Below are positions 20,011-28,986 of a DNA stretch of 64,000 nucleotides, piece after piece. Made by a program: the position numbers and the translations under genes. This stretch comes from Aurantiochytrium sp. KH105 (lineage: Eukaryota; Sar; Bigyra; Thraustochytrida; Thraustochytriidae), in NCBI GenBank assembly GCA_003116975.1, contig BGKB01000010.1, positions 124,001 through 188,000 on the forward strand, read 5' to 3'. Below the pieces are notes generated by a model, which was not told where the DNA came from, did no database searches, and was given only the letters and a program-made list of their open reading frames with translations. How positions within the stretch are numbered: position 1 is the stretch's first letter; each line of letters opens with the position of its first letter.

Positions 20011-22947
20011 CTAGGAAGACTTTGCTGCGGACGGGAGAGTCATCGAGACTCCGCTAAGGAAAAAGGATGCGAGGGCGAAAAGCAGCGGAATAAAGATGAG
20101 CTGGCAGTTGACAAAGCCGTACTGAGAGATCGAATTGCCAATCTCAAGCCAAGAGCCCTCATCGCGAACCCAGAAAAACAGGTGGACTGCGAGAAGATCG
20201 CAGAGCGTGAGCACGAGGAAAAATAAGCGATGCGGCGAAACGGCCGAAACTCCCGCTGCGCGACGTTCTGCAGACACTATGGCGACCAAGGAAGTGACCA
20301 AAGTGTACGGCACCAATAACTTGATGACGAGGAGACCACCCATGAGAAAGGGTGAAAAGACTGTGGTGAAACGAAATGAAGAACTGATTTGGAACGAGCT
20401 CATCGATGCGATATTGCCTGTCCCGAAAAAGGCAATGTGCACAAAACAGAGGAACATGAACGCACTGCGCACGTCGTCGATCGAAACAGCGGCCTCTTGG
20501 CTGTCTTGACCTCGTCCCAAGTGACGCCGCGAGGCAGTGCCAGCGCCAGCGCTAGAGGTCTTATGAGCATAGAAGGTAGCTCGCTCAAGCACGAGCCATT
20601 GCATGAGCGTGAATCCGAGCGCGACGTAGAAAAGCACCTCGAAGTTGACGCTAAGAAGACAGTACGGCGTCGCGAGACCAGCAAAAATCGAGAGGTACCG
20701 TTTGTAAGGAGTCCGCGAAGAGAAGCGTGCGAGCACAGGAGAAACGAGAAAAGATATCCACGTAAGCACCTGGTTCACCAAAGGAAGGCCTGTCTTGGCA
20801 CGGAGACTTGCGTCGGTGGCGAGAGGCAAAGCGGTGCCGAGTGCAATGAGCGCGAGTTGAAGCTTACGCTGCGTGGTGAACTTATCGAGGTCCCCGCTAA
20901 AGAGCGTGCACATGAGCCCCAACATGAGAAGACCGCCCGCAAAGAGCAAGTAGGGCTGGTCATTGAGGTCAAGTGGGATGAGCGTGCAAGAACCGAGCAG
21001 CAAGCAACTGAGCGCCCAAGAGAGGCGAAGCTTGCGGCCCTCGCGAGCCTTGAGCTGCCCAGTATGCGACTCGTAGCGAATTATTTCGGCGTCCCACAAC
21101 GCAGGCACAGTGCATGGCCAGCAAGCCAATGCCAAAAAGAGCACGACATATATGTTGCGGTACGTGTAGCCGACAACGATGATTTGCGTCCCAGCAACGT
21201 AGACGAAAAGCATGACTGCTGCTTTAGGATGGGAGCAAAGTTTGTTCCACCACAAAGTCCATACGGCCTTGCGTCGCAGGACGAGCGTCCAAAACACTGC
21301 AGGAAAGAAGAGATAAGCATGGTACATGAGCGGACTCTCCTCAATGACCTGAGTCGCGAAGAGAAGAACAGAGAAAATGCACACGAGAACAGAAAGGGGC
21401 GTCCACGCTGGGTCAGCGCGGCCTTGCGGGCTGTCGCCTGGTATTGTGAGTTCTGCAGCCAGGAGCAAAATCCAGCCAAAGTAACCCGCAACGATGACAC
21501 TGCCAAGATAGAAGCGATCGTAGACTTGGTAGTAGCGCAAGGCCTCAATTGAGACGCGCATGGAGGCCCGACAGGCGGCCTCTGCGTGTTCGGTCTCGCC
21601 TTTCTTAATGAGGATATCAGCGTTTTGAAGAGCACGTCGTGCCTCATCAGTTGGGCCATACGGACGAAATCGAATGTGTCGCGCGCGTCGGGCAGCCTCC
21701 TTGTATTCGACCTGAGCCAGAAGCTGACGGGCGTTGCGGACGAGGGCCTCGGCCGTGTACTTGCCCGGTTCGAGAAAGTCTGCGGGGAGCCTGCCCACGG
21801 AATTAACCGGAACCGGAACGCCAATGAGTGAGGCTAATAGAGGGGCCAAGTCGGCCTGCTCGACATCGGTGCGCTCGAGGTGAGCGAGGCCCCAATCACT
21901 AGAGAATTCGCTTTCTGCCTGCGCCGTGAACCCTGTACTGATGCCAGCGCGGGGATCCTTTTGAAGGTCGGAGAGATGTGTTGGGCCGCGGATTCCCGAA
22001 CCCCACGCCACAAGTGGCGTGCGCGTATTCGTTGGGTGTCCATCGCCGTGGGCTCCTTGGTTGCCCATGCCGTGATCCGAGGTGAAGACGTAGGCAGTCG
22101 CGTTGTCATGAAAATAGCTTTCAAAGAGTGCGTGAATGCCACGCACGCCCTTGTCTACAGAGGCCATGTTTTGGTAGTACTCGGGCGCATGCGGACGGTG
22201 TGCATGGCCATTGGAGTCGAGTCCAAGGAGATGAAGAAAGAACACGACGCGATCCTCGTGCACCATTGCGCGAAGCGTGGCATTGGTTTCAGTTTCTTTC
22301 AGAAGCTCGCTGGCCTTGTTGAAGACCCATGTGTCGAGCATTGTGAGGTCTTTGGCGGCAAAATCCTCTTCTGCCGGGGAGTAAAACCAGTCTGTAACGT
22401 GCTCGTGGCGTTTGGCGAACATGCGCGTAATGTCTGGGCTTCCCCAGAGCCAAGTACGGCGGCTTTGATTGAAGACGTGGTCAAAGTCGACAGGATTGTC
22501 TTGCCAGCCTCGGGTGACGGCGCTGACGTCCTCGTAGAATCCAGCGATTACGGCTACATGTCCAGGTCGCGATTCTGTTGGCACGCGCGTGTGCGAGATG
22601 CCCCAACGGCCTTGGTTTTCGATCATTTCGCGCAAGAAGGACGTCTTGGCCGCGGGCCAGATGGTCGCGTCTGCTTCGTACTTGGCCTCACGCTTGTCGG
22701 CGCGTCCGCGGGCTCTGTCTGGGTCATGATAGCGGACGTCTCGCCCAAGAAACCTAAAGCATGTGTCGGCGCGCAGACCGTCTGCGACGAAGAGCACAAG
22801 TCTTTTCGCCGGGGCACGAGACGCCTCGTGCACGGCAACGGCCTCGAGGTCCGGGTCGATGGGCGATCGAAAGTAAATGTCAAAGATGCTGAAGAAGTAG
22901 CACACGTGGAAAACGAAACACACGGCCAGGAGCGTGTTGCGTCCCAT
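20011..22947 (-). CDS. PIGN: GPI ethanolamine phosphate transferase 1 (PIG-N/Mcd4)
   Basis: PIG-N adds phosphoethanolamine to the first mannose of the GPI anchor precursor in the ER membrane, using phosphatidylethanolamine as donor. The 978-residue protein begins with the typical short cytosolic end and membrane span (MGRNTLLAVCFVFHVCYFF, then DIYFRSPI). The luminal alkaline-phosphatase-like domain carries the metal ligand in VADGLRAD and the nucleophile threonine in VPTESRPGHVAVIAG. It also has WGSPDITRMF, DTWVFN, LGLDSNGHAHRPH and TSDHGMGNQGAHGDGHPT. Many membrane helices follow to the C-terminus. I chose ATG 22947, which has A at -3 and G at +4 and matches the family start; the frame is open to ATG 23154, which would add 69 unlikely residues. 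No intron is seen. All catalytic residues I can check are present. Confidence 0.92.
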   Translation of the reverse strand: MGRNTLLAVCFVFHVCYFFSIFDIYFRSPIDPDLEAVAVHEASRAPAKRLVLFVADGLRADTCFRFLGRDVRYHDPDRARGRADKREAKYEADATIWPAAKTSFLREMIENQGRWGISHTRVPTESRPGHVAVIAGFYEDVSAVTRGWQDNPVDFDHVFNQSRRTWLWGSPDITRMFAKRHEHVTDWFYSPAEEDFAAKDLTMLDTWVFNKASELLKETETNATLRAMVHEDRVVFFLHLLGLDSNGHAHRPHAPEYYQNMASVDKGVRGIHALFESYFHDNATAYVFTSDHGMGNQGAHGDGHPTNTRTPLVAWGSGIRGPTHLSDLQKDPRAGISTGFTAQAESEFSSDWGLAHLERTDVEQADLAPLLASLIGVPVPVNSVGRLPADFLEPGKYTAEALVRNARQLLAQVEYKEAARRARHIRFRPYGPTDEARRALQNADILIKKGETEHAEAACRASMRVSIEALRYYQVYDRFYLGSVIVAGYFGWILLLAAELTIPGDSPQGRADPAWTPLSVLVCIFSVLLFATQVIEESPLMYHAYLFFPAVFWTLVLRRKAVWTLWWNKLCSHPKAAVMLFVYVAGTQIIVVGYTYRNIYVVLFLALACWPCTVPALWDAEIIRYESHTGQLKAREGRKLRLSWALSCLLLGSCTLIPLDLNDQPYLLFAGGLLMLGLMCTLFSGDLDKFTTQRKLQLALIALGTALPLATDASLRAKTGLPLVNQVLTWISFLVSPVLARFSSRTPYKRYLSIFAGLATPYCLLSVNFEVLFYVALGFTLMQWLVLERATFYAHKTSSAGAGTASRRHLGRGQDSQEAAVSIDDVRSAFMFLCFVHIAFFGTGNIASMSSFQISSSFRFTTVFSPFLMGGLLVIKLLVPYTLVTSLVAIVSAERRAAGVSAVSPHRLFFLVLTLCDLLAVHLFFWVRDEGSWLEIGNSISQYGFVNCQLIFIPLLFALASFFLSGVSMTLPSAAKSS

Positions 22948-23371
22948 CTTGCTCTGTCGCGGCCTTGGCCCCCACCAGGACTGTCCGGCTGGCTGGCTGG
23001 CTACCTGGCTGCCTTGCCTGCCGGTGGCTGCCTGACAAATCACAACGCAAAAGTTGGAAAAAAGAGAATCTGCGGCCAAACGAGATAGTAAAATAACTGT
23101 GAACGTCTTATCGTGCACGTTATGAAAGAAAGAATTAGGATAGGCCTCCTTCATGATCAGTTAGTTGGTCCAGCTTGTCCAAGAAAAGTCAGAGGCCATT
23201 TTGGTTCGCTGCAAGTTTGACCCACTCCACGTCGCACATCGCACAATGCGGATATCTTCATCTCGCACGGCCGTCCGTCCCCTCCCTCGCAAGAATTGGC
23301 ACCATTATATATCACTGTCAAACATTCATTCATACAAACCACGACCTAAACGCGCCCTCCCGCACAGAGAT
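22948..23371. other. Short intergenic region upstream of PIG-N
   Basis: This is 424 bases between PIG-N and BCS1-like copy 1, both on the minus strand. It holds the PIG-N promoter and the 3' flank of copy 1. An AT-rich ATTATATATC at 23303-23312 is TATA-like but about 350 bases from the ATG. I see no other feature. Confidence 0.4.
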
Positions 23372-25231
23372 TCATTCATTAACCAAAGGACGGGACCGCA
23401 TGGCCACAGCAGCGCGCTCGAGATGACCGACAAACTCCGACTCGGTGTCGGCCTCGGCCGCGATGCTCTCAATCATGGCTGGCGTCAAGAGAACGTCCTT
23501 TTGAGTAAAGAGTGACTTGAGACGACGACGCGACTCGGTGGAAGCGGCGCCAAAGTACAGCTTGGTCATTTCGATCGCGGCGTCGGCGCCCACGTAGGTA
23601 AGGTGGAAGATCTTGTCAATACGACCAGGACGAATAAGCGCCTCGTCGAGGCGCTCAGGATGATTGGTAGTCATGATTACAATGCGACCCTCCGTATCAA
23701 GAATACCATCCATGACTTCGAGGAGACCGGCCAAGGATAACTTGTCGGTCTGCGAAGCCCATGAAGAACGCGTTAGCGGTCCCTGTTCCTTCTTGTCCCC
23801 GGATCCGCCAACAGGCGTGGCCAGACTCGCAAAGATGGCGCCCAAAACATCGGCGGCACCACCCCCGGCGCCGCCAAGGCCACCGTTCTGACTTGCGTCC
23901 TCGTCATCTTCGCCGAGACCGAAGCCAAGCGAGTCATCGTCATCGTCGCTTTGCACCTCGCCTACCGGCGAGTCAAGCGCGCTCGAACCTTCGCTATCAA
24001 GCGTCTCCGCATCGAGAGCGGGATCTTCCGACGAAGTCCGCCGAGGCTTGCGAGCCTTGCCAGCGCGGCGATGCACAATCTTGGTAGCGGCGTCAACGTC
24101 CTCGAGAAGAAAGATTACATCCTTGAACTGCAGGCTCACAGGCATGTCCTCGCCGGGAACGCTGTAGCGGCAATCGATCATGGCGCGCTGAAGGTCCTCG
24201 TTGGTGCGGATAGCACCCAAATTGATCGACACAATATGGCGGCCCGTGTACTGCGCCAGAGCCTTGGTGACCGAAGTCTTGCCGGTGCCGGGCGGCCCAT
24301 GCATGAGGATACCGAGCTTATGCGGGTAGCCCTTGATCTCATACTTGCCACGCTTGTGCATGAAATTGTCGAGCACACGAAGCAGAGAATCCTTTTGCGG
24401 GAAAAAGATGGAATCAAAGGTCTTGCGGCCGCTCAGTGCATAGCGGCGCGCGGGCATACCCACACGGATGTTGTCGTCGTTTTCGTTGTTTTCGTCACTC
24501 TTGGACTTTTTGTTGTTGAGGACGTAAAGGTACTTTGTCTTGTCGTCGGTCGACGCGCGGATCTGCTCCTTGTACCAATCAAAGGCTCGCACGAGAAAGG
24601 ATTCGATGTGCTCCGGACCGTCCTTGCGCGTGGACTGAAAGGTGTACGTGGTTTGTTTGGTCTTGCGCGAGAGCGAGTTTCCATTGCTGTCCTCCTGCTC
24701 GACATTGATCGACATGCGGAACTTGAGGCCTTCCTCGAGGGTCGCCCACTCGTTCATGTTGGGAAGGTTGACCAGCTGGTACGCGGCCAGCTGCTCCACG
24801 GTGGACCCGTACTGAGCCTCCCAGACGTCGCGATTCATCGTGTAGGATTCACGCACGGCCATGAGGTTGGTGCAAGCGCGATCGTACTCGATCTCGTCCT
24901 TGAGCTTGCCAATGTACATGGAGATGGCCTTTTGCAGAATGTTGTTGCGCGTGTCGGCGTGCGAGTTGCGTCCATATCCAGTGGTCTCCTCGAAGACGAT
25001 GAGCCGCTCGAAGGGAGCCTTTTCATCAAAGAGGAACGCCCACACCTTGCGCAGCCGGATGCGCAACGACCGCTGGTACCAGCCGATGAGTGCCTGCACG
25101 AGGAGGGGCAGCATCATGGCCACCAGCATGTCGAGCATCGGATTCCCGGTCCTGAAGACGTTCAGCATGCCCGTGGCCAGGCCAGGATGCGCCTGCATCA
25201 CGTTCAGGTTCACGTCCTCTTCGGCGCCCAT
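23372..25231 (-). CDS. BCS1-like AAA ATPase, copy 1
   Basis: BCS1-like proteins are membrane-anchored AAA ATPases. Mitochondrial BCS1 moves the folded Rieske protein across the inner membrane, but relatives in plants and protists act at other membranes. This 619-residue copy has an N-terminal hydrophobic segment (MLDMLVAMMLPLLVQALI) and a BCS1-specific middle region with FEETTGYGRN and ARRYALSGRKTFDSIFFP. The AAA core follows: Walker A GPPGTGKTS near 311, Walker B VIFLLEDVDAA near 372, and TTNHPERLDEALIRPGR with the arginine finger region. A ~100-residue acidic, low-complexity insert sits between Walker B and DKLSLAGLLEVMDG, as in plant BCS1-like proteins. ATG 25231 opens the frame. Bases 24143-24349 are nearly identical to copy 2. 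It is head-to-head with copy 2 across 1.8 kb. Confidence 0.85.
   Translation of the reverse strand: MGAEEDVNLNVMQAHPGLATGMLNVFRTGNPMLDMLVAMMLPLLVQALIGWYQRSLRIRLRKVWAFLFDEKAPFERLIVFEETTGYGRNSHADTRNNILQKAISMYIGKLKDEIEYDRACTNLMAVRESYTMNRDVWEAQYGSTVEQLAAYQLVNLPNMNEWATLEEGLKFRMSINVEQEDSNGNSLSRKTKQTTYTFQSTRKDGPEHIESFLVRAFDWYKEQIRASTDDKTKYLYVLNNKKSKSDENNENDDNIRVGMPARRYALSGRKTFDSIFFPQKDSLLRVLDNFMHKRGKYEIKGYPHKLGILMHGPPGTGKTSVTKALAQYTGRHIVSINLGAIRTNEDLQRAMIDCRYSVPGEDMPVSLQFKDVIFLLEDVDAATKIVHRRAGKARKPRRTSSEDPALDAETLDSEGSSALDSPVGEVQSDDDDDSLGFGLGEDDEDASQNGGLGGAGGGAADVLGAIFASLATPVGGSGDKKEQGPLTRSSWASQTDKLSLAGLLEVMDGILDTEGRIVIMTTNHPERLDEALIRPGRIDKIFHLTYVGADAAIEMTKLYFGAASTESRRRLKSLFTQKDVLLTPAMIESIAAEADTESEFVGHLERAAVAMRSRPLVNE
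24143..24349 (-). repeat. Inverted near-identical segment (copy 1 arm)
   Basis: Read on the minus strand, these 207 bases over the Walker A region match plus-strand 27875-28081 in BCS1-like copy 2 at all but one position by my alignment. Similarity continues at a lower level for about 70 more bases past Walker B. Confidence 0.85.
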
Positions 25232-25666
25232 GGTCCTTGGCTTTGTTTACTTGTGACTGATGTACGAATCTCCAAGTCCCTCTACCTGCCCAGCCCTTGA
25301 GCAGTCTTTCTTGTTCTTCTTCTTCTTCTGATTGAAGTTCAGGTTTTGCTGCTGCCGCGGCGCCGGCGCCGCGGCCTCGGTTGCGAGCCCCAGCCAGCGC
25401 GGCCTCGTTGGAGAACGTGCTCGTCACTCTCCGGGTCCGAGCGGCCTCTGGCACGAGGTGCGAAACCCGTTCCAGCTGCGTTCTGGTACTCTCTCACTAG
25501 TAGTATCCTAGGCCAACCTAAGACCGTCCTACTGTGGAAAAACTCTGAAAAAAGGGGGCAGGGGGGGGGGCCACAACGCGTGTGTCTCCACCACCAACAA
25601 AATCAGTGTACACCAGCCGCGCCGCTCAGAGCCAGCGCGCGTGGGTTGGAGAGCACACGTGCGGCC

Positions 25667-25720
25667 GGGGTGGAGAACTCCTTGGGCCTGGCTGGGGTGG
25701 AGAACTCCTTCGGCCTGGCT
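25667..25720. repeat. 27-base unit repeated twice in tandem
   Basis: Two adjacent 27-base units contain TGGAGAACTCCTT and GGCCTGGCT and differ at one base. They are followed by a GA dinucleotide run at about 25780-25805. Confidence 0.8.
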
Positions 25721-26924
25721 GGGAGAGCTCTGTTGGAGAAGCGCGCCATTCGAGAAAGGGAAAGTTTCGAGAACGCAGCGAGAGAGAGAGAGAGAGAGAG
25801 AGAGAAAACGAAGGGTTGCGGGGCAATTGGTGCTGGAACTTGGAATGCTCGCTATCCTCTCGAAACACAAGAAGAAAAACGGGGACCTTCGGATGTTGAT
25901 CCTGCTTGCTTGCTGCGAATCAGAATAATTTTGATCTGTTTCACGATTGTGCGAAGCGTTCGTTCCTGCAGTCAATGAGGTCTCGTTTGAAAAAAACATT
26001 CATTCATTTCCAAGGCTCTCGAAGCACTAGCACTTCAGCAGCTCCAGCACATAGCGTCCGTCGGTCCGGGTCAACAAGGAGACTCGTGGCCGTGTGGGAA
26101 CGGGAATCCATCCTGCCGTGCACACGCTCCTTGCCAGACATACTCTTATATACAATCTAATTTTTCTCTTTTCTCTCTGCGTGCAAAAAAATTGTGTTTG
26201 CATGTCGATTGTCGTGCTTGCACGTCTTGTGCCTTATCTCCATCACGTTCTCCATTCGCTACCACTCGCCTTGATGGCCCGGAGTCGCTGCTATCGACCC
26301 AATCCCACCGTTTTCGCGACTCTTCTTGAGTTGTTCCGGGGCCGGTCCACGGCTGCCGCACGCGCCGCTCTCTTTTCGCAAGTTCTCTTCACACGCGCGA
26401 GACGTGACGCAGCGGCGGCAACAGCTACCATTACTGCGGCATCCTCCGCGTTCTCCAACATAGCGCCCCGAGCGCTGTGCTGCTGGCTCGAGCCCGCTGC
26501 TTCGCGCGTCATGCGAAGGCTCTTCGTCCCGGTTGCCGGCCGAGTCCGAGCTCGCGTCCGAGTATGAGTCCGAGTCCGAGTCGGCGATGATGCGCGTCCC
26601 ACCCAGCATGACGGCCTTTGTCTCCCTCCATCTCGTTTTTCTCCAGGTCCTGTGGAAAGCAGGAGGCGGCCAGCGCGGGGGCGCGCGCGTGGAGAACAAC
26701 TGGCCAAGAGACCGTTTCCGCGGCCTTCTCCCGCTCTTCCCCCCCCCCTCGCGCGCGCCTCGTCCAGTTCGCGCGGCGGGACGGAGAGTTTATGCACCAT
26801 CTTCTTGGAATGAAATCGAGCAACGAAGTGCCACAAACCCGAGGTGCGGAGAACAACACTCGTCGCACCCGGCGGGCGCTGTAGCCAGCTGCAGCGAGCA
26901 AGCAAACCAGAATCGCAACGAGAG

Positions 26925-27016
26925 TGGACGAGACGAGACGAGACGACGAGACGTAGGGGGACGAGGGGGAGACGAGGCCAGACGAGACGAGGCCAGACGA
27001 GACGAGACGAGGGGGA
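26925..27016. repeat. GACGA-type purine-rich minisatellite
   Basis: Repeats of gacga and agacgaggcc fill about 90 bases and end three bases before the ATG of BCS1-like copy 2, so they make up the end of its 5' leader. Confidence 0.85.
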
Positions 27017-27019
27017 GGC

Positions 27020-28753
27020 ATGGAGCTGATGCGCGCGTACCCGGGTCTGGCCAGCGGCCTTACGAACCTGTTCAGGACGGGAAATCCGTCGCTCGACATG
27101 CTGGCGGCCATGTCGATGCCCATGCTTGTGCAGGCACTTGTCAGGCTGTATAGAAAGTGGCTGCGCAAGCGGATCATTGCGGCCTGGGAGTTCATCCTCG
27201 GCCGGCGCGGGCGCTTCGAGCGCGTCATCATGTACGAGGAAACGACCGGGTACGGACGCAAGCTTCACTCCAATGCGCGCAACAACATTTTGCAGAAAGC
27301 CATCTCCATGTACCTTGGCAGTCTCAAAGACAAAATCACTTATCCTCGCGCGAGCACCAATCTAATGGCGGTGCGCGAAAAGAGCACCGTGGACAGACAC
27401 ATGTGGACGACAACCTATGGCTCGACCGTTGATCAGCTCGAAGCGTACGATCTCGTCAACCTGCCGAGCTTGGATGACTGGGTCTACCTCGAGGACGACC
27501 TTCAGTTTCGCATGTCCACACGCACCAAAGGCGGAGAGAATGATTCTCCGCAATCGCGCATGCTCAAGCAGACGTTTTATGAGTTCCGCTCAACGCGCAG
27601 GGACGGCGCCGAGCATGTCGAGTCTTTTATCCAACGCGCCTTTGCGTGGTACAAGGAGGAAATGCGACTTTGTACCGACGACACAACAAGATACCTGTAC
27701 ATGCTCAATAACGGCAAGGAAAGCAGCGAAAAGGACAAGCGAGGCGGCTCGTCGAACACCGAGGCCTTGCCTGCGCGCCGCTACGTTCTGAGCGGACGCA
27801 AGACCTTTGACACGATCTTCTTTCCGCAAAAGGAGGAACTGATGCGCGTGCTTGATAACTTTGTAAACAAGCGCGGCAAGTATGAGATCAAGGGCTACCC
27901 GCATAAGCTCGGTATCCTCATGCATGGACCGCCCGGCACCGGCAAGACTTCGGTCACCAAGGCTCTGGCGCAGTACACGGGCCGCCATATTGTGTCGATC
28001 AATTTGGGTGCTATCCGCACCAACGAGGACCTTCAGCGCGCCATGATCGATTGCCGCTACAGCGTTCCCGGCGAGGACATGTCTGTGACCCTGCAGTTCA
28101 AGGACGTTATCTTTCTTCTCGAGGACGTTGACGCCGCTACCAAGATTGTGCATCGACGCTCCAGCGCAGCGCGGCCGGTGACGACATCATCATCGGAGGA
28201 ACTGGGCACGGATACTTCAACGGTGAAAAGTGACGGTTCCGCATCTGTTGAATCGGCTGGCGGCGACGTCGAGAACGATGGTACACCAGAATCCGCAACA
28301 GAGGCCACGCAGGTTCTTGGTGCCATCGTCGCAAGCCTCGGTTCCAATGACAAGAAAGATAATCCTTTGTCGTTACCGTCGTTGCAGACTGACAAGCTGT
28401 CTCTGGCTGGTTTGCTGGAATGCCTTGATGGCATTATTGAGGCTGACAATCGGCTGCTGATCATGACTACCAATCACCCCGAGCGTCTTGACGAGGCGCT
28501 CATTCGTCCCGGACGAATTGACAAGATCTTTCACTTGTCCTATGTGGGTGTTGAGGCTGCGATCGAAATGACAAAGCTGTACTTTGGTGCCGCTTCCGCC
28601 GAGTCTCGGCAACGTCTCGAGTCACTGTTCGGTGACGGCAAGGTCCAGCTGACGCCGGCCAGGATCGAGAGCATTGCGGCCGAGGCTGAGACCGAGTCGG
28701 ACTTTGTGCAGCGTCTTCAGGCTGCCGCGGCTGCTTGTCTTCGGAAAACGTAG
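27020..28753 (+). CDS. BCS1-like AAA ATPase, copy 2
   Basis: This 577-residue paralogue has the same plan as copy 1. A short N-terminus (MELMRAYPGLASGL) is followed by a hydrophobic segment (LDMLAAMSMPMLVQALV), the BCS1-type middle with YEETTGYGRKLHSNARNN, and ARRYVLSGRKTFDTIFFP. The AAA core has Walker A GPPGTGKTS near 306, Walker B VIFLLEDVDAA, and TTNHPERLDEALIRPGR. The insert after Walker B is shorter and differs fully in sequence from copy 1, rich in Ser, Glu and Val. Bases 27875-28081 are almost identical to copy 1, although the flanking protein sequence has diverged widely. ATG 27020 lies directly after the GACGA minisatellite. The gene is tail-to-tail with copy 3, 233 bp apart. The target membrane and substrate are unknown. 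Confidence 0.85.
   Translation: MELMRAYPGLASGLTNLFRTGNPSLDMLAAMSMPMLVQALVRLYRKWLRKRIIAAWEFILGRRGRFERVIMYEETTGYGRKLHSNARNNILQKAISMYLGSLKDKITYPRASTNLMAVREKSTVDRHMWTTTYGSTVDQLEAYDLVNLPSLDDWVYLEDDLQFRMSTRTKGGENDSPQSRMLKQTFYEFRSTRRDGAEHVESFIQRAFAWYKEEMRLCTDDTTRYLYMLNNGKESSEKDKRGGSSNTEALPARRYVLSGRKTFDTIFFPQKEELMRVLDNFVNKRGKYEIKGYPHKLGILMHGPPGTGKTSVTKALAQYTGRHIVSINLGAIRTNEDLQRAMIDCRYSVPGEDMSVTLQFKDVIFLLEDVDAATKIVHRRSSAARPVTTSSSEELGTDTSTVKSDGSASVESAGGDVENDGTPESATEATQVLGAIVASLGSNDKKDNPLSLPSLQTDKLSLAGLLECLDGIIEADNRLLIMTTNHPERLDEALIRPGRIDKIFHLSYVGVEAAIEMTKLYFGAASAESRQRLESLFGDGKVQLTPARIESIAAEAETESDFVQRLQAAAAACLRKT
27875..28081 (+). repeat. Inverted near-identical segment (copy 2 arm)
   Basis: Partner of 24143-24349 in inverted orientation, about 3.5 kb away. 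I count one mismatch in 207 bases. The third paralogue encodes nearly the same protein here but differs at many third codon positions. Confidence 0.85.
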
Positions 28754-28986
28754 ATACATGTTCATATGTCAGCGCCAATTTCGATTGGTCGTTCTTTGCT
28801 CGATGATTGATTTCATTCTGAAAGCGAACTTTATTACATCTCTAAAAAAAAATGTGTTTTTTCTTTTCAAAAAAGAGAGAATGAATGAGAAGGTGGCTTG
28901 TTCATCTCCATCATAATACCATCAAGCTTACAGCAAATGACGACTGATTGATTTATTCATTCATTGGTTTATTCATTGGCTGGTGA

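Larger units (their letters stand above)
25232..27019. other. Divergent intergenic region between BCS1-like copies 1 and 2
   Basis: This 1.8 kb presumably contains both promoters. I find no convincing gene: frames on both strands switch often and are Ser/Arg-rich. It holds a 27-base tandem duplication at 25667-25720, a GA run at about 25780-25805, a TATA-like CTTATATAC near 26149, and a GACGA minisatellite that ends at the copy 2 start codon. Confidence 0.55.

Noticed and set aside
20389-23088. Several long plus-strand frames opposite PIG-N
   Set aside because: They are antisense shadows of a strongly conserved gene and show no domain.
26094-27268. Overlapping frames between BCS1-like copies 1 and 2, including Ser/Asp-rich and Ala-rich ones
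   Set aside because: No credible start, repeat-driven composition, and the rightmost frames overlap the start of copy 2.
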